A stretch of DNA of 64,000 nucleotides, from NCBI GenBank assembly GCA_038235275.1, contig JBBSUC010000019.1, positions 1 to 64,000 of the forward strand, written 5' to 3'. The notes under the pieces are model-generated. The model searched no databases and was not told where the DNA came from. It saw only the letters and a list, made by a program, of their open reading frames with translations. Shown here in pieces: positions 17,528 to 26,966 of the stretch; the first letter of the stretch is position 1; every line of letters starts with the position of its first letter. Origin of the DNA: Persicitalea sp038235275 (lineage in GTDB: Bacteria; Bacteroidota; Bacteroidia; Cytophagales; Spirosomataceae). Both the position numbers and the translations under genes were made by a program.

Positions 17528-17584
17528 GGTTAAACGGTCAAAGGGTCAAGGGTCAGGTGAGTGTTCCATTTAACCTTTTAACCC
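17528..17584 (+). repeat. Periodic leader upstream of nqrE
   Basis: Units GGTTAAAC, GGTCAAAG, GGTCAAGG (17528-17551), then a related block TTTAACCTTTTAACCC (17569-17584), between nqrD and nqrE. The same words occur upstream of nqrB (14689-14716) and, on the minus strand, at 32503-32530. Confidence 0.5.
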
Positions 17585-17622
17585 AGAAGAAAAACGTTTC
17601 AATTCAAGCAAAACAATGCCTC

Positions 17623-18237
17623 ATGCAACATCTCCTTAACCTTTTCATTAAAGCCATTTTCGTTGAGAACGTGATTTTTGCGTTTTTTTTGGGAATGTGT
17701 TCGTTTCTGGCGGTTTCCAAGAAAATTAAGACTGCTTTCGGGCTGGGTCTGGCGGTGGTGTTCGTCATGGTACTCACAACGCCGCTTAATTACCTTATCC
17801 TGACTTACATGCTCAAAGAAGGCGCGTTGAGTTGGATCAGCCCGTCGCTGGCAAGCGTGGATTTAACGTTCCTGGCGTTCATTCTCTTTATCTCGACCAT
17901 CGCCGGGGCGGTGCAACTGGTGGAAATGGTAATCGAGAAATTCCTGCCCGCGCTTTATACTTCGCTGGGTATTTTTCTGCCGCTGATTACCGTCAACTGC
18001 TCCATTCTCGGCACCTCACTTTTCATGCAGGAGCGCGAGTACAATATGGCCGAAACCGCCGTATTTTCCTTCGGCTCGGGCATTGGCTTTTTCCTGGCCA
18101 TCGTGCTGCTGGCGGGCATCCGTGAGCGTCTCCGCTACTCTAATGTCCCCGCTCCCTTGCAGGGCCTCGGCATCGCCATGTTCATCACTGCGCTCATGGG
18201 ATTGGCATTTCTGAGTTTTTCAGGCATCAAATTGTAA
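17623..18237 (+). CDS. nqrE: Na+-translocating NADH:quinone reductase subunit E
   Basis: 204 residues from ATG 17623, close to the usual 198-203. Six membrane helices; N-terminal 'LFIKAIFVENVIFAFFLGMCSFLAVSKK' and 'PLITVNCSILGTSLFM' (about 121-136) are diagnostic. The cysteines in GMCSF and VNCSI pair with those of NqrD to hold the membrane-buried iron centre. A longer in-frame extension upstream overlaps nqrD and is rejected because it encodes the repeat leader. Confidence 0.97.
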   Translation: MQHLLNLFIKAIFVENVIFAFFLGMCSFLAVSKKIKTAFGLGLAVVFVMVLTTPLNYLILTYMLKEGALSWISPSLASVDLTFLAFILFISTIAGAVQLVEMVIEKFLPALYTSLGIFLPLITVNCSILGTSLFMQEREYNMAETAVFSFGSGIGFFLAIVLLAGIRERLRYSNVPAPLQGLGIAMFITALMGLAFLSFSGIKL

Positions 18238-18339
18238 CATTGAGGTATTTAGCGGCGGAGGTCTTCGGTGGGTTAAACGCGGGACGCCCCGTGGCGTTAA
18301 AGGTTACCGGTGAATGGTCATTTTCGATCGAGATCTTAT

Positions 18340-18360
18340 ATCTCATAATTCATATCTCAT
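18340..18360 (+). repeat. 21-base leader motif directly upstream of nqrF
   Basis: Three 7-nt units, ATCTCAT, AATTCAT, ATCTCAT. The identical 21 bases occur on the minus strand at 34630-34650, just before the adaptor-protein gene. The gaps to the start codons are 11 and 10 bases, so position and orientation are conserved. Confidence 0.7.
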
Positions 18361-18371
18361 CACTAATAAAC

Positions 18372-19676
18372 ATGGTTCCCGTACTCGTTGCCAGCGTCGT
18401 CGTCTTCATCCTCATCGTCATTTTGTTGGCGGGACTCATCCTTTTTGCCAAGGCTAAATTGCTGCCGCAGGGTGACGTAAAAATCGTCATCAACGGCGAA
18501 GAGGACGAGCCATTGATCGTCAAGCCCGGTGCTTCACTACTTTCTACGCTGGGCGAGAACAAGTTATTTTTGGCTTCGGCCTGCGGCGGGGGCGGTACCT
18601 GCGCTATGTGTACCTGCATGGTGTACGAAGGTGGCGGCGAAGTGCTGCCCACCGAAACCAACCACCTCAACCGTCGGCAGGTGCGCGAGAATATGCGGCT
18701 GGCCTGTCAGGTGAAGGTAAAGGAAAACATGAAAATCCGCATTCCCGAGGAGGTTTTCGGGATCAAAAAACTGGAATGCACGGTAGTGTCCAACTACAAC
18801 GTGGCCACGTTCATCAAAGAATTTGAGGTGCGGTTGCCCGAAGGTGAATCGCTGGATTTCCGGGCCGGAGGCTATATCCAAATCGACATTCCAGAAACAG
18901 TGGTCAAGTACGCGGACTTTGATATTACGGCCCACCCGGCCTATCACGACCGCCCTGATAAATTTAAGGACGACTGGGACAAATTTAACCTCTGGCCGCT
19001 GACGATGGTCAACGAGGAGGAGGTTTTCCGCGCCTACTCGATGGCCAACCACCCCGCTGAGGGCAACATCGTGAAGTTGACCGTCCGCATTGCCACGCCC
19101 GCCTTCGTGCGCGACAAGAACGCCTGGGCCGAAGTGAATCCAGGCATTGCATCTTCGTATATTTTTAGCCTAAAACCCGGCGATAAGGTCACCGTCTCCG
19201 GGCCTTACGGAGAGTTTTTTATCAAAGATTCTGACCGCGAGATGCTGTACATCGGCGGCGGCGCGGGCATGGCTCCCATGCGATCACACTTATTTCACCT
19301 TTTTTATACCGAAAAAACAAAGCGCAAGGTCACGTTCTTCTACGGCGGACGCACCAAAAAAGAGCTTTTTTACATCGATGAATTCCGGCAGATCGAAAAG
19401 GATTTTCCCAACTTTACTTTCGTCGTGGCGCTGGATAGTCCAATGCCCGAGGATAATTGGACACTGAAAAAAGATATAGATGACCCCAAAGGTGACGGCT
19501 TCAAGGGGTTTGTCCATAACGTAGTTATCGATGAATTCCTAAAAAAACATCCCAATCCCGAGGATTTGGAAGTCTATTTCTGCGGCCCACCGATGATGAA
19601 CCAGTCAGTCATCAAAATGGCCGACGACTGGGGTATCCCTTCGGAACAAGTGGCCTTCGACGATTTCGGGGGATGA
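18372..19676 (+). CDS. nqrF: Na+-translocating NADH:quinone reductase subunit F
   Basis: 434 residues from ATG 18372. One N-terminal membrane helix (about 3-25), a plant-type [2Fe-2S] domain with ligands C71, C77, C80 and C112 (C-x5-C-x2-C...C), then an FAD domain (RAYSMANHP, about 224-232) and an NAD-binding domain (GGGAGMAPMRSH, about 296-307) ending in FDDFGG. It is the NADH-oxidising entry point of the pump. The stop overlaps the apbE start in an ATGA. Confidence 0.98.
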   Translation: MVPVLVASVVVFILIVILLAGLILFAKAKLLPQGDVKIVINGEEDEPLIVKPGASLLSTLGENKLFLASACGGGGTCAMCTCMVYEGGGEVLPTETNHLNRRQVRENMRLACQVKVKENMKIRIPEEVFGIKKLECTVVSNYNVATFIKEFEVRLPEGESLDFRAGGYIQIDIPETVVKYADFDITAHPAYHDRPDKFKDDWDKFNLWPLTMVNEEEVFRAYSMANHPAEGNIVKLTVRIATPAFVRDKNAWAEVNPGIASSYIFSLKPGDKVTVSGPYGEFFIKDSDREMLYIGGGAGMAPMRSHLFHLFYTEKTKRKVTFFYGGRTKKELFYIDEFRQIEKDFPNFTFVVALDSPMPEDNWTLKKDIDDPKGDGFKGFVHNVVIDEFLKKHPNPEDLEVYFCGPPMMNQSVIKMADDWGIPSEQVAFDDFGG

Positions 19677-20671
19677 CTAGGGGTTTGTCTTTCTTGGTTT
19701 TGGGGTTGCTCCTGGCAAATTGCCAGGCACCCCGCCCGACCTACACCCAATTGCAAGGCAACGCGCAGGGTACTACTTTCCACATCGTGTACGCCGACTC
19801 TCTCTCGCGCGATTTCTCAGTTCCCGTCGATAGCATTTTCCGCGTCATTGACCGCTCCATGTCGCTGTGGGACAGCACTTCCATCATTTCTCTCCTCAAC
19901 GCCAACCGCCCCGGCATCCGCGCCGACCCGCACTTCACTAACGTTTTCCGCAAAGCTTGGGAAGTATCCGACCAAACGGACGGCTACTTCGACTGCACCG
20001 TCGGGCCACTCGTAAAAGCCTGGGGATTCAGCTATAAGAAAGGCCTGGCTCCGCCTGACTCCGCGCAGGTCGATAGTCTTTTACAGCGAATTGGCTACCA
20101 AAAGGTTCAGTTGCAGAGAGGAAAACTAATTGAGCAAACTCCCCACACAGAAATTGATTTCAACGCCATCGCTCAAGGTTATACATCGGATGTGTTGGCT
20201 TTATTTTTCCAAAAAAACGGCATTAAAAACTACATGGTGGAAGTTGGCGGGGAAGTCCGCGCCGAGGGCCGCAACGAGCGTGGCGAAATCTGGCGCATCG
20301 GCATCGACAAGCCCGTGGACAACGCCGATGCAGGGCGTCCGCTACAAGCCGTGGTATCGCTAAAAAATAAATCCCTCGCCACCTCGGGTAGCTATCGCAA
20401 GTTCGCGGAACGCGACGGCCACCGCTTTAGCCACGCCATCGACCCGCACACGGGATTTCCCATTACGCACAACCTGCTCAGCATTTCCGTTCTGGCCGAC
20501 GACTGCATGACCGCCGATGCTTACGCTACGGCATTTTTAGTCATGGGGCTGGAAAAAGCTATTCCGCTGGCAAAAGCGAAAGGCTTGGAAATTTATGGAA
20601 TCTCGGCGGGGAAGGATGGGGCTTTTGTGGTGTATCAGTCGGCGGGGTTTGGGGCGGAGGCGGTGGAGTAG
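19673..20671 (+). CDS. apbE: FAD:protein FMN transferase, lipoprotein
   Basis: 332 residues with lipobox LLANC (Cys 17), so anchored on the periplasmic side. The family motifs are present: 'EIDFNAIAQGYTSD' (about 155-168), 'GGEVRAEG' (about 192-199) and 'HAIDPHTGFP' (about 254-263), with the Mg-binding Asp near 'DDCMTADAYATA'. The enzyme moves FMN from FAD onto a Thr of D-x-x-S-G-x-T motifs, exactly those in NqrB and NqrC just upstream. Four-base overlap with nqrF shows tight co-expression. Confidence 0.96.
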   Translation: MTRGLSFLVLGLLLANCQAPRPTYTQLQGNAQGTTFHIVYADSLSRDFSVPVDSIFRVIDRSMSLWDSTSIISLLNANRPGIRADPHFTNVFRKAWEVSDQTDGYFDCTVGPLVKAWGFSYKKGLAPPDSAQVDSLLQRIGYQKVQLQRGKLIEQTPHTEIDFNAIAQGYTSDVLALFFQKNGIKNYMVEVGGEVRAEGRNERGEIWRIGIDKPVDNADAGRPLQAVVSLKNKSLATSGSYRKFAERDGHRFSHAIDPHTGFPITHNLLSISVLADDCMTADAYATAFLVMGLEKAIPLAKAKGLEIYGISAGKDGAFVVYQSAGFGAEAVE

Positions 20672-20727
20672 TTTGGGGCAAGTTGAGGATTTGTAGTTTG
20701 TAGGATTTTAAAAAAAAGACACCAGTT

Positions 20728-21084
20728 ATGCTGACCGAAATCAATCCAAAACTACCCATGCGTGACAAAGCCGCCACCAGGGATTTCTATGTCAATACAT
20801 TAGGCTTTGAAGAATTTGGAAATGCCGACTACGACGATTACCTCATGGTACAGAGGGATCGCGTGCAGATTCATTTCTTTTTGTTTAAAGAAATTGACCC
20901 AAAAGAAAATTATGGGCAAGTCTACATCCGCACCGACGACATCGAAAATCTGTACCAATCGCTCGTGGATAAAAAAGCAGCTATCCATCCGGCCGGACAT
21001 CTGAAAACCAAGTCGTGGGGACAAAAAGAATTCTCCATGCTCGACCCGGATAGTAACTTGCTGACTTTTGGGGAGAGTGCATAA
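20728..21084 (+). CDS. VOC-family protein, bleomycin-resistance-like
   Basis: 118 residues, a single VOC domain: 'LPMRDKAATRDFYVNTLGFEEFG' (about 9-31), 'QIHFFLF' in the middle and 'KEFSMLDPDSNLLTFGE' (about 100-116) at the end. Members of this size often bind bleomycin-like drugs or are of unknown substrate; drug resistance is not proven by sequence. It starts 57 bases after apbE and may be read from the same transcript. Confidence 0.85.
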   Translation: MLTEINPKLPMRDKAATRDFYVNTLGFEEFGNADYDDYLMVQRDRVQIHFFLFKEIDPKENYGQVYIRTDDIENLYQSLVDKKAAIHPAGHLKTKSWGQKEFSMLDPDSNLLTFGESA

Positions 21085-21258
21085 TGAGAAATACGGCGGG
21101 AGCAGAAGGCCAAACCGTAATTTTTCTAACAAGACAATTCCAATATTTATTACTAATTAAAGCATAACTTTCTCAGGGTGAGGAGTCGGATAGAAATTCT
21201 GTGACTATATTGTAAAGGTAATTTCTCTGCATCACAGCTTCAACCCAACTTCAAACCC

Positions 21259-22419
21259 ATGACGCCAATCTTCCAGGACGATGAAAGAACAAACTCCCGT
21301 CGCCAATTCCTAAAAAAATCCACCAGGGGTGGATTGACTGCCTTAGTCGCGGGTAGTATGGCCACCCATGCCGCCGGAATACCGAACAATCGAAAGGAGC
21401 AACAGCGAGTCCAGTCAATTAAACCCGACCACGTGATCCGCTCAGTGCCGGAAAATATGGTTTGGGGCTACTTCGGGGCCGACGTGCCGCCCGTGGCGCG
21501 GGTCAAAGACGGCGACGTGGTCGAAATCCATACCGTCAGTACCTCCGGCATCAGCCAGAAAAACCCCAAATCGTTTTTTACCAAAAACAACCTGCCCCTC
21601 GACCAGCACGCGCGGGAAATCATCGACATCATGCAAAATGTGAAGCCCGAACCCTCGGGCATTCGCGGCCATATGCTGACGGGTCCTGTGTACATCGAAG
21701 GAGCCGAACCCGGCGACAGCCTGGAAATTCGCCTTCTCGATTTGCCCCTGCGCAGCACCTACGGCGTCAACAGCGTGTGGCCCGGCGGTGGCGGCATTCC
21801 CGACGCGGTCAAGGAGCGCGAGTCGTTCGTGTATCGCTACGACAAGAAGAAAAGCACCGCCACTTTCATGGAAGGCGTCGAGATTCCGCTACGGCCTTTC
21901 ATGGGCGTCATGGCCCTGTCGCCGCCGCCCGAAAAGGGCCGGGTGAGTTCCATCCCGCCCGATTTCTTCGGCGGCAACCTCGACATCAAGCATCTGGTGA
22001 AAGGCACCACGCTCTACCTGCCCGTGTCGGTGCCGGGTGGACTTTTCACCGTCGGCGATTGTCACTCGGCGCAGGGCAACGGCGAGGTGAGCGGCGTGGC
22101 CATCGAAGCCTCGCTGTCGCTGGTGGGCAAATTTATCGTTCACAAAGGCAAGACCATTAAGCAGGTACGCGCCGAAACGCCCACGCACTTCATCGCAATT
22201 GGCCTTGACCCGGATTTAGATCAAGCCATGAAAAATGCCCTGAGCGAGGCCGTCAAGTTTATCAGCGAGGAGTTGGGCTTTACTTTCAATCAGGCTCTTT
22301 CCATCGCCAGTACCGGGGTAGATTTTGAGGTGAGTCAGGTGGTGGACCGCACGCTGGGCGTCCACGCCATGATTCCGAAGGCGATTTTTACAAAGAAAAA
22401 ATTTCCGTATTGGAGTTAA
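21259..22419 (+). CDS. Acetamidase/formamidase-family protein with Tat signal
   Basis: 386 residues. The N-terminus has a twin-arginine motif (SRRQFLKK, about 13-20) followed by a hydrophobic stretch ending at AAG, so it should be exported folded. The body matches the FmdA/AmdA family, which releases ammonia from short amides: 'VHTVSTSGIS'-like region, 'GHMLTGPVYIEGAEPGDSLEIRLLDL' (about 137-162) and 'FTVGDCHSAQGNGEVSG' (about 265-281), containing the metal-ligand region. It lies 18 bases before a lipoprotein amidase, so the pair may break down amides in the periplasm. Confidence 0.88.
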   Translation: MTPIFQDDERTNSRRQFLKKSTRGGLTALVAGSMATHAAGIPNNRKEQQRVQSIKPDHVIRSVPENMVWGYFGADVPPVARVKDGDVVEIHTVSTSGISQKNPKSFFTKNNLPLDQHAREIIDIMQNVKPEPSGIRGHMLTGPVYIEGAEPGDSLEIRLLDLPLRSTYGVNSVWPGGGGIPDAVKERESFVYRYDKKKSTATFMEGVEIPLRPFMGVMALSPPPEKGRVSSIPPDFFGGNLDIKHLVKGTTLYLPVSVPGGLFTVGDCHSAQGNGEVSGVAIEASLSLVGKFIVHKGKTIKQVRAETPTHFIAIGLDPDLDQAMKNALSEAVKFISEELGFTFNQALSIASTGVDFEVSQVVDRTLGVHAMIPKAIFTKKKFPYWS

Positions 22420-22437
22420 ATTAATGGACAGTTGACA

Positions 22438-24024
22438 ATGGACAATTTATTTAAATTCAGATATTTACCAATTAGATACGTTTTACTCGGAACATTTTTT
22501 CTGATCATTGGGTGTAGCCAGCCACCCCGGAAAACGACGGCTTCGGCTGCCTCGTTCGATGTGGAGGAAGCGACTATCGCGGAGATTCATCAGGCATTTA
22601 AAACCAAAATCTGCACCTGCGAGCAACTGGTCGGCACTTACCTGCAACGCATCGAAAAGTACGACCAGCCCACGAACCTGAACGCTATTATCCTCACTAA
22701 TCCCGAGGCGATGCAAATCGCCCGGCAACTGGATGTGGAGTACCAAAAGACGGGCGTTTTGCGTAAGCTGCATTGCATTCCGCTGATTGTAAAGGATAAT
22801 TTCAACACCAAGGGCTTACAGACCACCGCTGGCTCGCTGGCCCTCAAAGGCTTCGCTCCCTCGCAAGACGCTTACCAGGTGCGGGTACTGAAAGAAGCCG
22901 GGGCTTTGGTATTGGCTAAGTCCAACATGGCCGAGTGGGCGTTCAGTCCGATGGTGACCATCAGCTCCATCGCGGGCGAAACGCGAAACCCCTACAACCT
23001 AGAACACGTTCCGGCGGGGTCAAGCGGAGGAACTGCCGCTGCCGTGGCCGCCAATTTCGGGGCCGTGGGGCTGGGTACCGACACGGGCAACTCCATCCGG
23101 GGGCCGTCTTCTCATAACGCATTAGTGGGTTTCCGCGCCACGATGGGGCTGACGAGCCGCGACGGTATCGCCCCGCTTTACCTGCGCAACGACGTGGGTG
23201 GCCCAATGGCCCGGACGGTAGAGGACGCGACCCGCATTCTGGAAGTGATTGCCGGCTACGATCCGGCCGACTCGTTGACCCGCCACAGCGAAGGAAAAAT
23301 ACCGAAAAGCTACCTGCCGTATCTGGATAAGAACGGCTTGCAGGGCACCCGGATCGGGGTTTTGAGAACGCTGAGCGACAAAGACCCCGATCCGCAAGTG
23401 AAGGCGCTGTTCGAGCATTCGCTATTGGATTTGAAAAAACTTGGGGCCGTGCTGGTGGACCCGTTCGAAGTGACGGATTTCGACAGTCTGCGAAAAGACC
23501 AGTGGTGTTCGGTGTTTCAGCACGACATCGACGCGTACCTGGCTTCGCTCGGCGAAAACGTTCCGGTGAAGAATTTGGCGGAGATTGTGGACTCCGGCAA
23601 ATACGCGCCTTACATTGAAAGCATTTTGAAAAATCACCTGAAAAACCACTTCGCGATCGAGGAAGGGGCCACCACCTGCACGGACGCCTACCACGACACC
23701 CGCCGGATCGCTTTCCGTGACGCCGTAGTTGCGGCGATGGACCAGAACCGAGTAGCGGCGGTAATCTATCCTTCCTGGAATAATCCACCCGCAAAGGTGG
23801 GCGACTTCAAGGGGTACAAAGGCGACAACAGCCAAGTCGTTGCCCCGCATACCGGGATGCCCGCCTTCACCGTGCCAATGGGCTACACCTATGACAATCT
23901 GCCCGCCGGGTTGCAGTTTTTGGGCCGAATGTTCGACGAGCCGACGCTGATTCGGATTACCTACGCCTACGAGCAGGGAACGAAACACCGGAAGGCCCCG
24001 GCGCGGTTTGCGAAGAAAAAGTGA
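22438..24024 (+). CDS. Amidase-signature lipoprotein
   Basis: 528 residues from ATG 22438, lipobox FLIIGC. The amidase-signature catalytic triad is visible: Lys in 'PLIVKDNFN' (about 118-126), and Ser residues in 'AGSSGGTAAAVAANF' (about 194-208) with 'GTDTGNSIRGPSS' (about 213-225). These enzymes cleave C-N bonds of diverse amides, GatA being the best-known relative, but the lipid anchor argues for a periplasmic hydrolase. The start sits in a TTGACAATGGACAA repeat. Probably co-transcribed with the acetamidase-like gene upstream. Confidence 0.9.
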   Translation: MDNLFKFRYLPIRYVLLGTFFLIIGCSQPPRKTTASAASFDVEEATIAEIHQAFKTKICTCEQLVGTYLQRIEKYDQPTNLNAIILTNPEAMQIARQLDVEYQKTGVLRKLHCIPLIVKDNFNTKGLQTTAGSLALKGFAPSQDAYQVRVLKEAGALVLAKSNMAEWAFSPMVTISSIAGETRNPYNLEHVPAGSSGGTAAAVAANFGAVGLGTDTGNSIRGPSSHNALVGFRATMGLTSRDGIAPLYLRNDVGGPMARTVEDATRILEVIAGYDPADSLTRHSEGKIPKSYLPYLDKNGLQGTRIGVLRTLSDKDPDPQVKALFEHSLLDLKKLGAVLVDPFEVTDFDSLRKDQWCSVFQHDIDAYLASLGENVPVKNLAEIVDSGKYAPYIESILKNHLKNHFAIEEGATTCTDAYHDTRRIAFRDAVVAAMDQNRVAAVIYPSWNNPPAKVGDFKGYKGDNSQVVAPHTGMPAFTVPMGYTYDNLPAGLQFLGRMFDEPTLIRITYAYEQGTKHRKAPARFAKKK

Positions 24025-24067
24025 AATGTACTGTCAGGCCGAGCGGAACGATGCTCCAGCCGAAGTC

Positions 24068-26440
24068 CTACTCCGACCGAAGACTCTCCACCGGATTCAT
24101 CAACGCCGCCCTCACGCTCTGGAAGCTGACCGTCAGCAGCGCGATGCCCACGGCCAGCCCACCCGCCAGGGCGAAAATCCACCAACTGATGTCGATTTTG
24201 TAGGCAAAGTCAGCCAGCCACTCGTTCATGGCGTACCAGGCAATGGGCGAGGCAATGACGATGGCGACCAAAACGAGTTTCAGGAAATCCTTAGACAGCA
24301 GCGTTACGATGCTGGTCACGCTCGCGCCCAGCACTTTGCGGACGCCAATTTCTTTGGTGCGGGTTTCGGCAGTAAATGCCGCTAAGCCGAACAGCCCCAT
24401 GCTGGCAATGAAAATGGCAAAGGCGGTGAATACCGTAAACATTTCCGCCATCCGAATTTCGGTCTTGAACGTCGCATTGAACGCATCATCCAGGAAATAG
24501 TACTCGAAGGGCTTTTCCTGGTCATACTTCTTAAAAATCTGAACGATGGCCGCTACTTTTTCCTGAATGTTGGCTTTGGGATCGAGTCGGGCATAAAGTA
24601 CGCCTCTGGCACCGGGGAATTTTAAAATATTGGTTGTGTCACCTACCACAAAAAGACCCATGGCTTTGATCTCGCTTTGGGGAGAAGAAAAATGAAAGTC
24701 TTTCACAACCCCGGCAATCTCATCTTTGTCATTGATTTTCTGCCCGATTGGATCGCCCGGTAGGCCCAGCTCCTTGATGGCCGTTTCGTTCAGAACCACA
24801 TGATTTCGATTCTTCCACAATTCGGCATTGGGCTTCGTTTTCCAGGTCAGGCCCAATGTTTCGACAAAATCGCTGTCCACGATTGCGTTGACCAGCGCTA
24901 CGTCTTGCTGGGTCGTAGCATTTTTCAGAAAGAACATATTGTACCCTTTGAAAAAACCAGCATTGGTTACCGCCACGTTCTGAACACCTACCTGGTCCCT
25001 GATTTCATTTCGTAAGGGGAAATAGTTATTTGCCACGGATGAGGACAAGGGAATACTCAGTACCTGATCTTTATAAAGTCCGAGTTTTTTGTTTTGCATA
25101 TACGACAACTGGTGCCTGACCACCAGGCTGCAAACGATCAGGATGATGGAAACGGTGAACTGTAACACCATGAAAAACCGCCTCACTCCGGCACTACTCT
25201 GCCCGCTCGTAAACCGGCCCCTGAGTACTTCCAACGGGGCAAAACCCGATAGCACCAATGCAGGATAACTCCCGGCAAGGAGTGTACTCACGACCAGCAG
25301 CCCGATGACGTACCCCAGGAATGAAGGAGAGAAAAGGAAGGAGGAATCGATCCGCAAATCGAGCAAATCGTAAAAGGGCTGCCGTAACAGCTGTACCAAA
25401 ACGAACGCCAGAAGAAAGGCTGCGGAACACAGCAAAACGGACTCGACGTAGAACTGCCTGACCAGACCACCCCGATTTGCCCCGACTACCTTGCGTATGC
25501 CTACTTCTTTGGCCCGCAGCGTGGCCCGCGCCGTGGTGAGACTCATGTAGTTAAACAAGGCTAGGAATAGAATCAACAGGGCCACTCCGGTAAAAATGTA
25601 GATGAGCTTGGTGTTACCGGAATCATGGAAATTATTTCCCAAATGAATACTTGTGAGGCTTTCAAGATGGTAGTCGGCCTCGCTGTCGAAGGCCCCCGTC
25701 TTTTCGCCTTCCCGCTTGATATTTTTCTCCACCAAAGCCACCGATTGATCCGAATCTAGCAAGAGGTAGGTATTGAACACACCCGCCTTTTCCCACGCCT
25801 CCCGGTTGGTTTCACTCAACTGGGGATAGGTCGATGAGGAAGCCACGAAATCGAAATCGAACGATGAATTGGATGGCGGGTTTTCGGCCACCCCGATGAT
25901 CTGCATGAGGTGATGGCCCTCGTACGTCAGGCTTTTACCCACCGGACTTTCCTCACCGAAGTACTTTTTCGCGGCCCGTTCCGAAATGACCATCGTAAAG
26001 GGTCGGTTCAGATTGGCCGCGCTGCCCTCTTTGATTTTAAAAGAAAACACTGTAAAAAAAGAGGGATCGGCAAACATAAAGTTCTGCTCATAAAAGACTT
26101 CCCCTGCTTGGACAGGGTTTCTCATAACCACTTTATCCACGGCTGTTTTTACGCGTACGTAGTTCTGCACCGCCGGATTGTACTCTTTGAGCGCCGGTCC
26201 TAGTTTGGCCGAGAAGGAATTGAACTGCATATTTTCATCCCCCATTTTGAACGTAGCCAGCAGCCGGTAAATCCGGGCCTGGTTCGCATGGAATTTGTCG
26301 TAGCTGAATTCGTGCATGACAAACATGAGAATCAGCACCGAAACAGCCATACCCACCGCCAACCCGATGAGGTTGATCAGCGAATACATCTTGTTCTTGA
26401 TAAGATTCCGGAAGGCGATTTTGAAGTAGTTGGCGAGCAT
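24068..26440 (-). CDS. ABC transporter permease, FtsX/MacB type (copy 1)
   Basis: 790 residues. N-terminal membrane helix (about 21-43), periplasmic MacB_PCD domain, three-helix FtsX domain (about 285-415), a second MacB_PCD and a second FtsX domain ending in MNPVESLRSE. Such double-domain permeases are common in Bacteroidota and use mechanical movement to export peptides or lipids with a LolD/MacB-like ATPase. The last 105 or so residues are almost identical to those of the copies ending at 26967 and 29990. Last gene of the minus-strand adaptor-ATPase-permease array. Confidence 0.93.
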   Translation of the reverse strand: MLANYFKIAFRNLIKNKMYSLINLIGLAVGMAVSVLILMFVMHEFSYDKFHANQARIYRLLATFKMGDENMQFNSFSAKLGPALKEYNPAVQNYVRVKTAVDKVVMRNPVQAGEVFYEQNFMFADPSFFTVFSFKIKEGSAANLNRPFTMVISERAAKKYFGEESPVGKSLTYEGHHLMQIIGVAENPPSNSSFDFDFVASSSTYPQLSETNREAWEKAGVFNTYLLLDSDQSVALVEKNIKREGEKTGAFDSEADYHLESLTSIHLGNNFHDSGNTKLIYIFTGVALLILFLALFNYMSLTTARATLRAKEVGIRKVVGANRGGLVRQFYVESVLLCSAAFLLAFVLVQLLRQPFYDLLDLRIDSSFLFSPSFLGYVIGLLVVSTLLAGSYPALVLSGFAPLEVLRGRFTSGQSSAGVRRFFMVLQFTVSIILIVCSLVVRHQLSYMQNKKLGLYKDQVLSIPLSSSVANNYFPLRNEIRDQVGVQNVAVTNAGFFKGYNMFFLKNATTQQDVALVNAIVDSDFVETLGLTWKTKPNAELWKNRNHVVLNETAIKELGLPGDPIGQKINDKDEIAGVVKDFHFSSPQSEIKAMGLFVVGDTTNILKFPGARGVLYARLDPKANIQEKVAAIVQIFKKYDQEKPFEYYFLDDAFNATFKTEIRMAEMFTVFTAFAIFIASMGLFGLAAFTAETRTKEIGVRKVLGASVTSIVTLLSKDFLKLVLVAIVIASPIAWYAMNEWLADFAYKIDISWWIFALAGGLAVGIALLTVSFQSVRAALMNPVESLRSE

Positions 26441-26456
26441 AGTTTTTTATTTTTGG

Positions 26457-26464
26457 TATATTTG
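26457..26464 (+). promoter_or_regulatory. -7 box for the Uma2 gene (TATATTTG)
   Basis: TATATTTG fits the Bacteroidota -7 consensus TAnnTTTG and lies 32 bases before ATG 26496. It is part of a block of about 34 bases (26438-26471) that is repeated almost exactly at 29341-29374. A TTG at 26430-26432 is somewhat too far upstream to be an ideal -33 element. Confidence 0.5.
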
Positions 26465-26495
26465 GAAAAACTGTTTTACCTAACCAGAATTTGTC

Positions 26496-26960
26496 ATGGA
26501 AGAAACATCCGTTGACCTGATCGAAGAATTTCAAACCGAAGACATAGTGTCCTACAACCACGCAAAGCTTACCTATCGACTCTCGAAAAGTTTTGGTCGC
26601 TATGATGAAAAATTCGACATCTTGCCCGAACTCGAATTTGAACTCTCGCACGGACGAGCAAAGCCCGACGTTGCCGTTTGCCATCCCGGCAAGATCGACT
26701 GGCTGCGCGATATTATTCGGCCAACGACCCCACCTTTATTGGCTATCGAAATTTTATCCCCCCGGCAAGCGCTTTCCGATCTTACTGACAAAGCCCTAGA
26801 CATCTACTTTCCTTCCGGCACTCCGGTCGTTTGGGTGGTTATTCCTCATTTCAGGCAAGTTACCATCATGACTCCTGAGGGTGAGACCACTGTAACATCG
26901 GGTACTATTCAAGACGAAAACACGGGTATTGAGTTAGACTTATCTGATATTTTCGCCTGA
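26496..26960 (+). CDS. Uma2-family putative nuclease
   Basis: 154 residues of the Uma2/DUF820 restriction-endonuclease-like fold. The pattern 'AKPDVAV' (about 55-61), 'LLAIEILSP' (about 81-89) and 'LTDKALDIYFPSGTPVVWVV' supplies the Asp, Glu and Lys of a PD-(D/E)xK site. The family is abundant in cyanobacteria and some Bacteroidota; its biological role is not established, though links to mobile DNA are often proposed. It lies on the opposite strand between two permease genes, only 6 bases from the end of one. Confidence 0.85.
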   Translation: MEETSVDLIEEFQTEDIVSYNHAKLTYRLSKSFGRYDEKFDILPELEFELSHGRAKPDVAVCHPGKIDWLRDIIRPTTPPLLAIEILSPRQALSDLTDKALDIYFPSGTPVVWVVIPHFRQVTIMTPEGETTVTSGTIQDENTGIELDLSDIFA

Positions 26961-26966
26961 CCTTCT

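Noticed and set aside
17479..17622. N-terminal extension of NqrE
   Set aside because: It overlaps nqrD and is encoded by a low-complexity leader; the family N-terminus begins at ATG 17623.
22961..23988. Minus-strand frames opposite the amidase gene
   Set aside because: Arg/Pro-rich, typical of antisense reading of GC-rich coding DNA; the plus strand has all amidase motifs.
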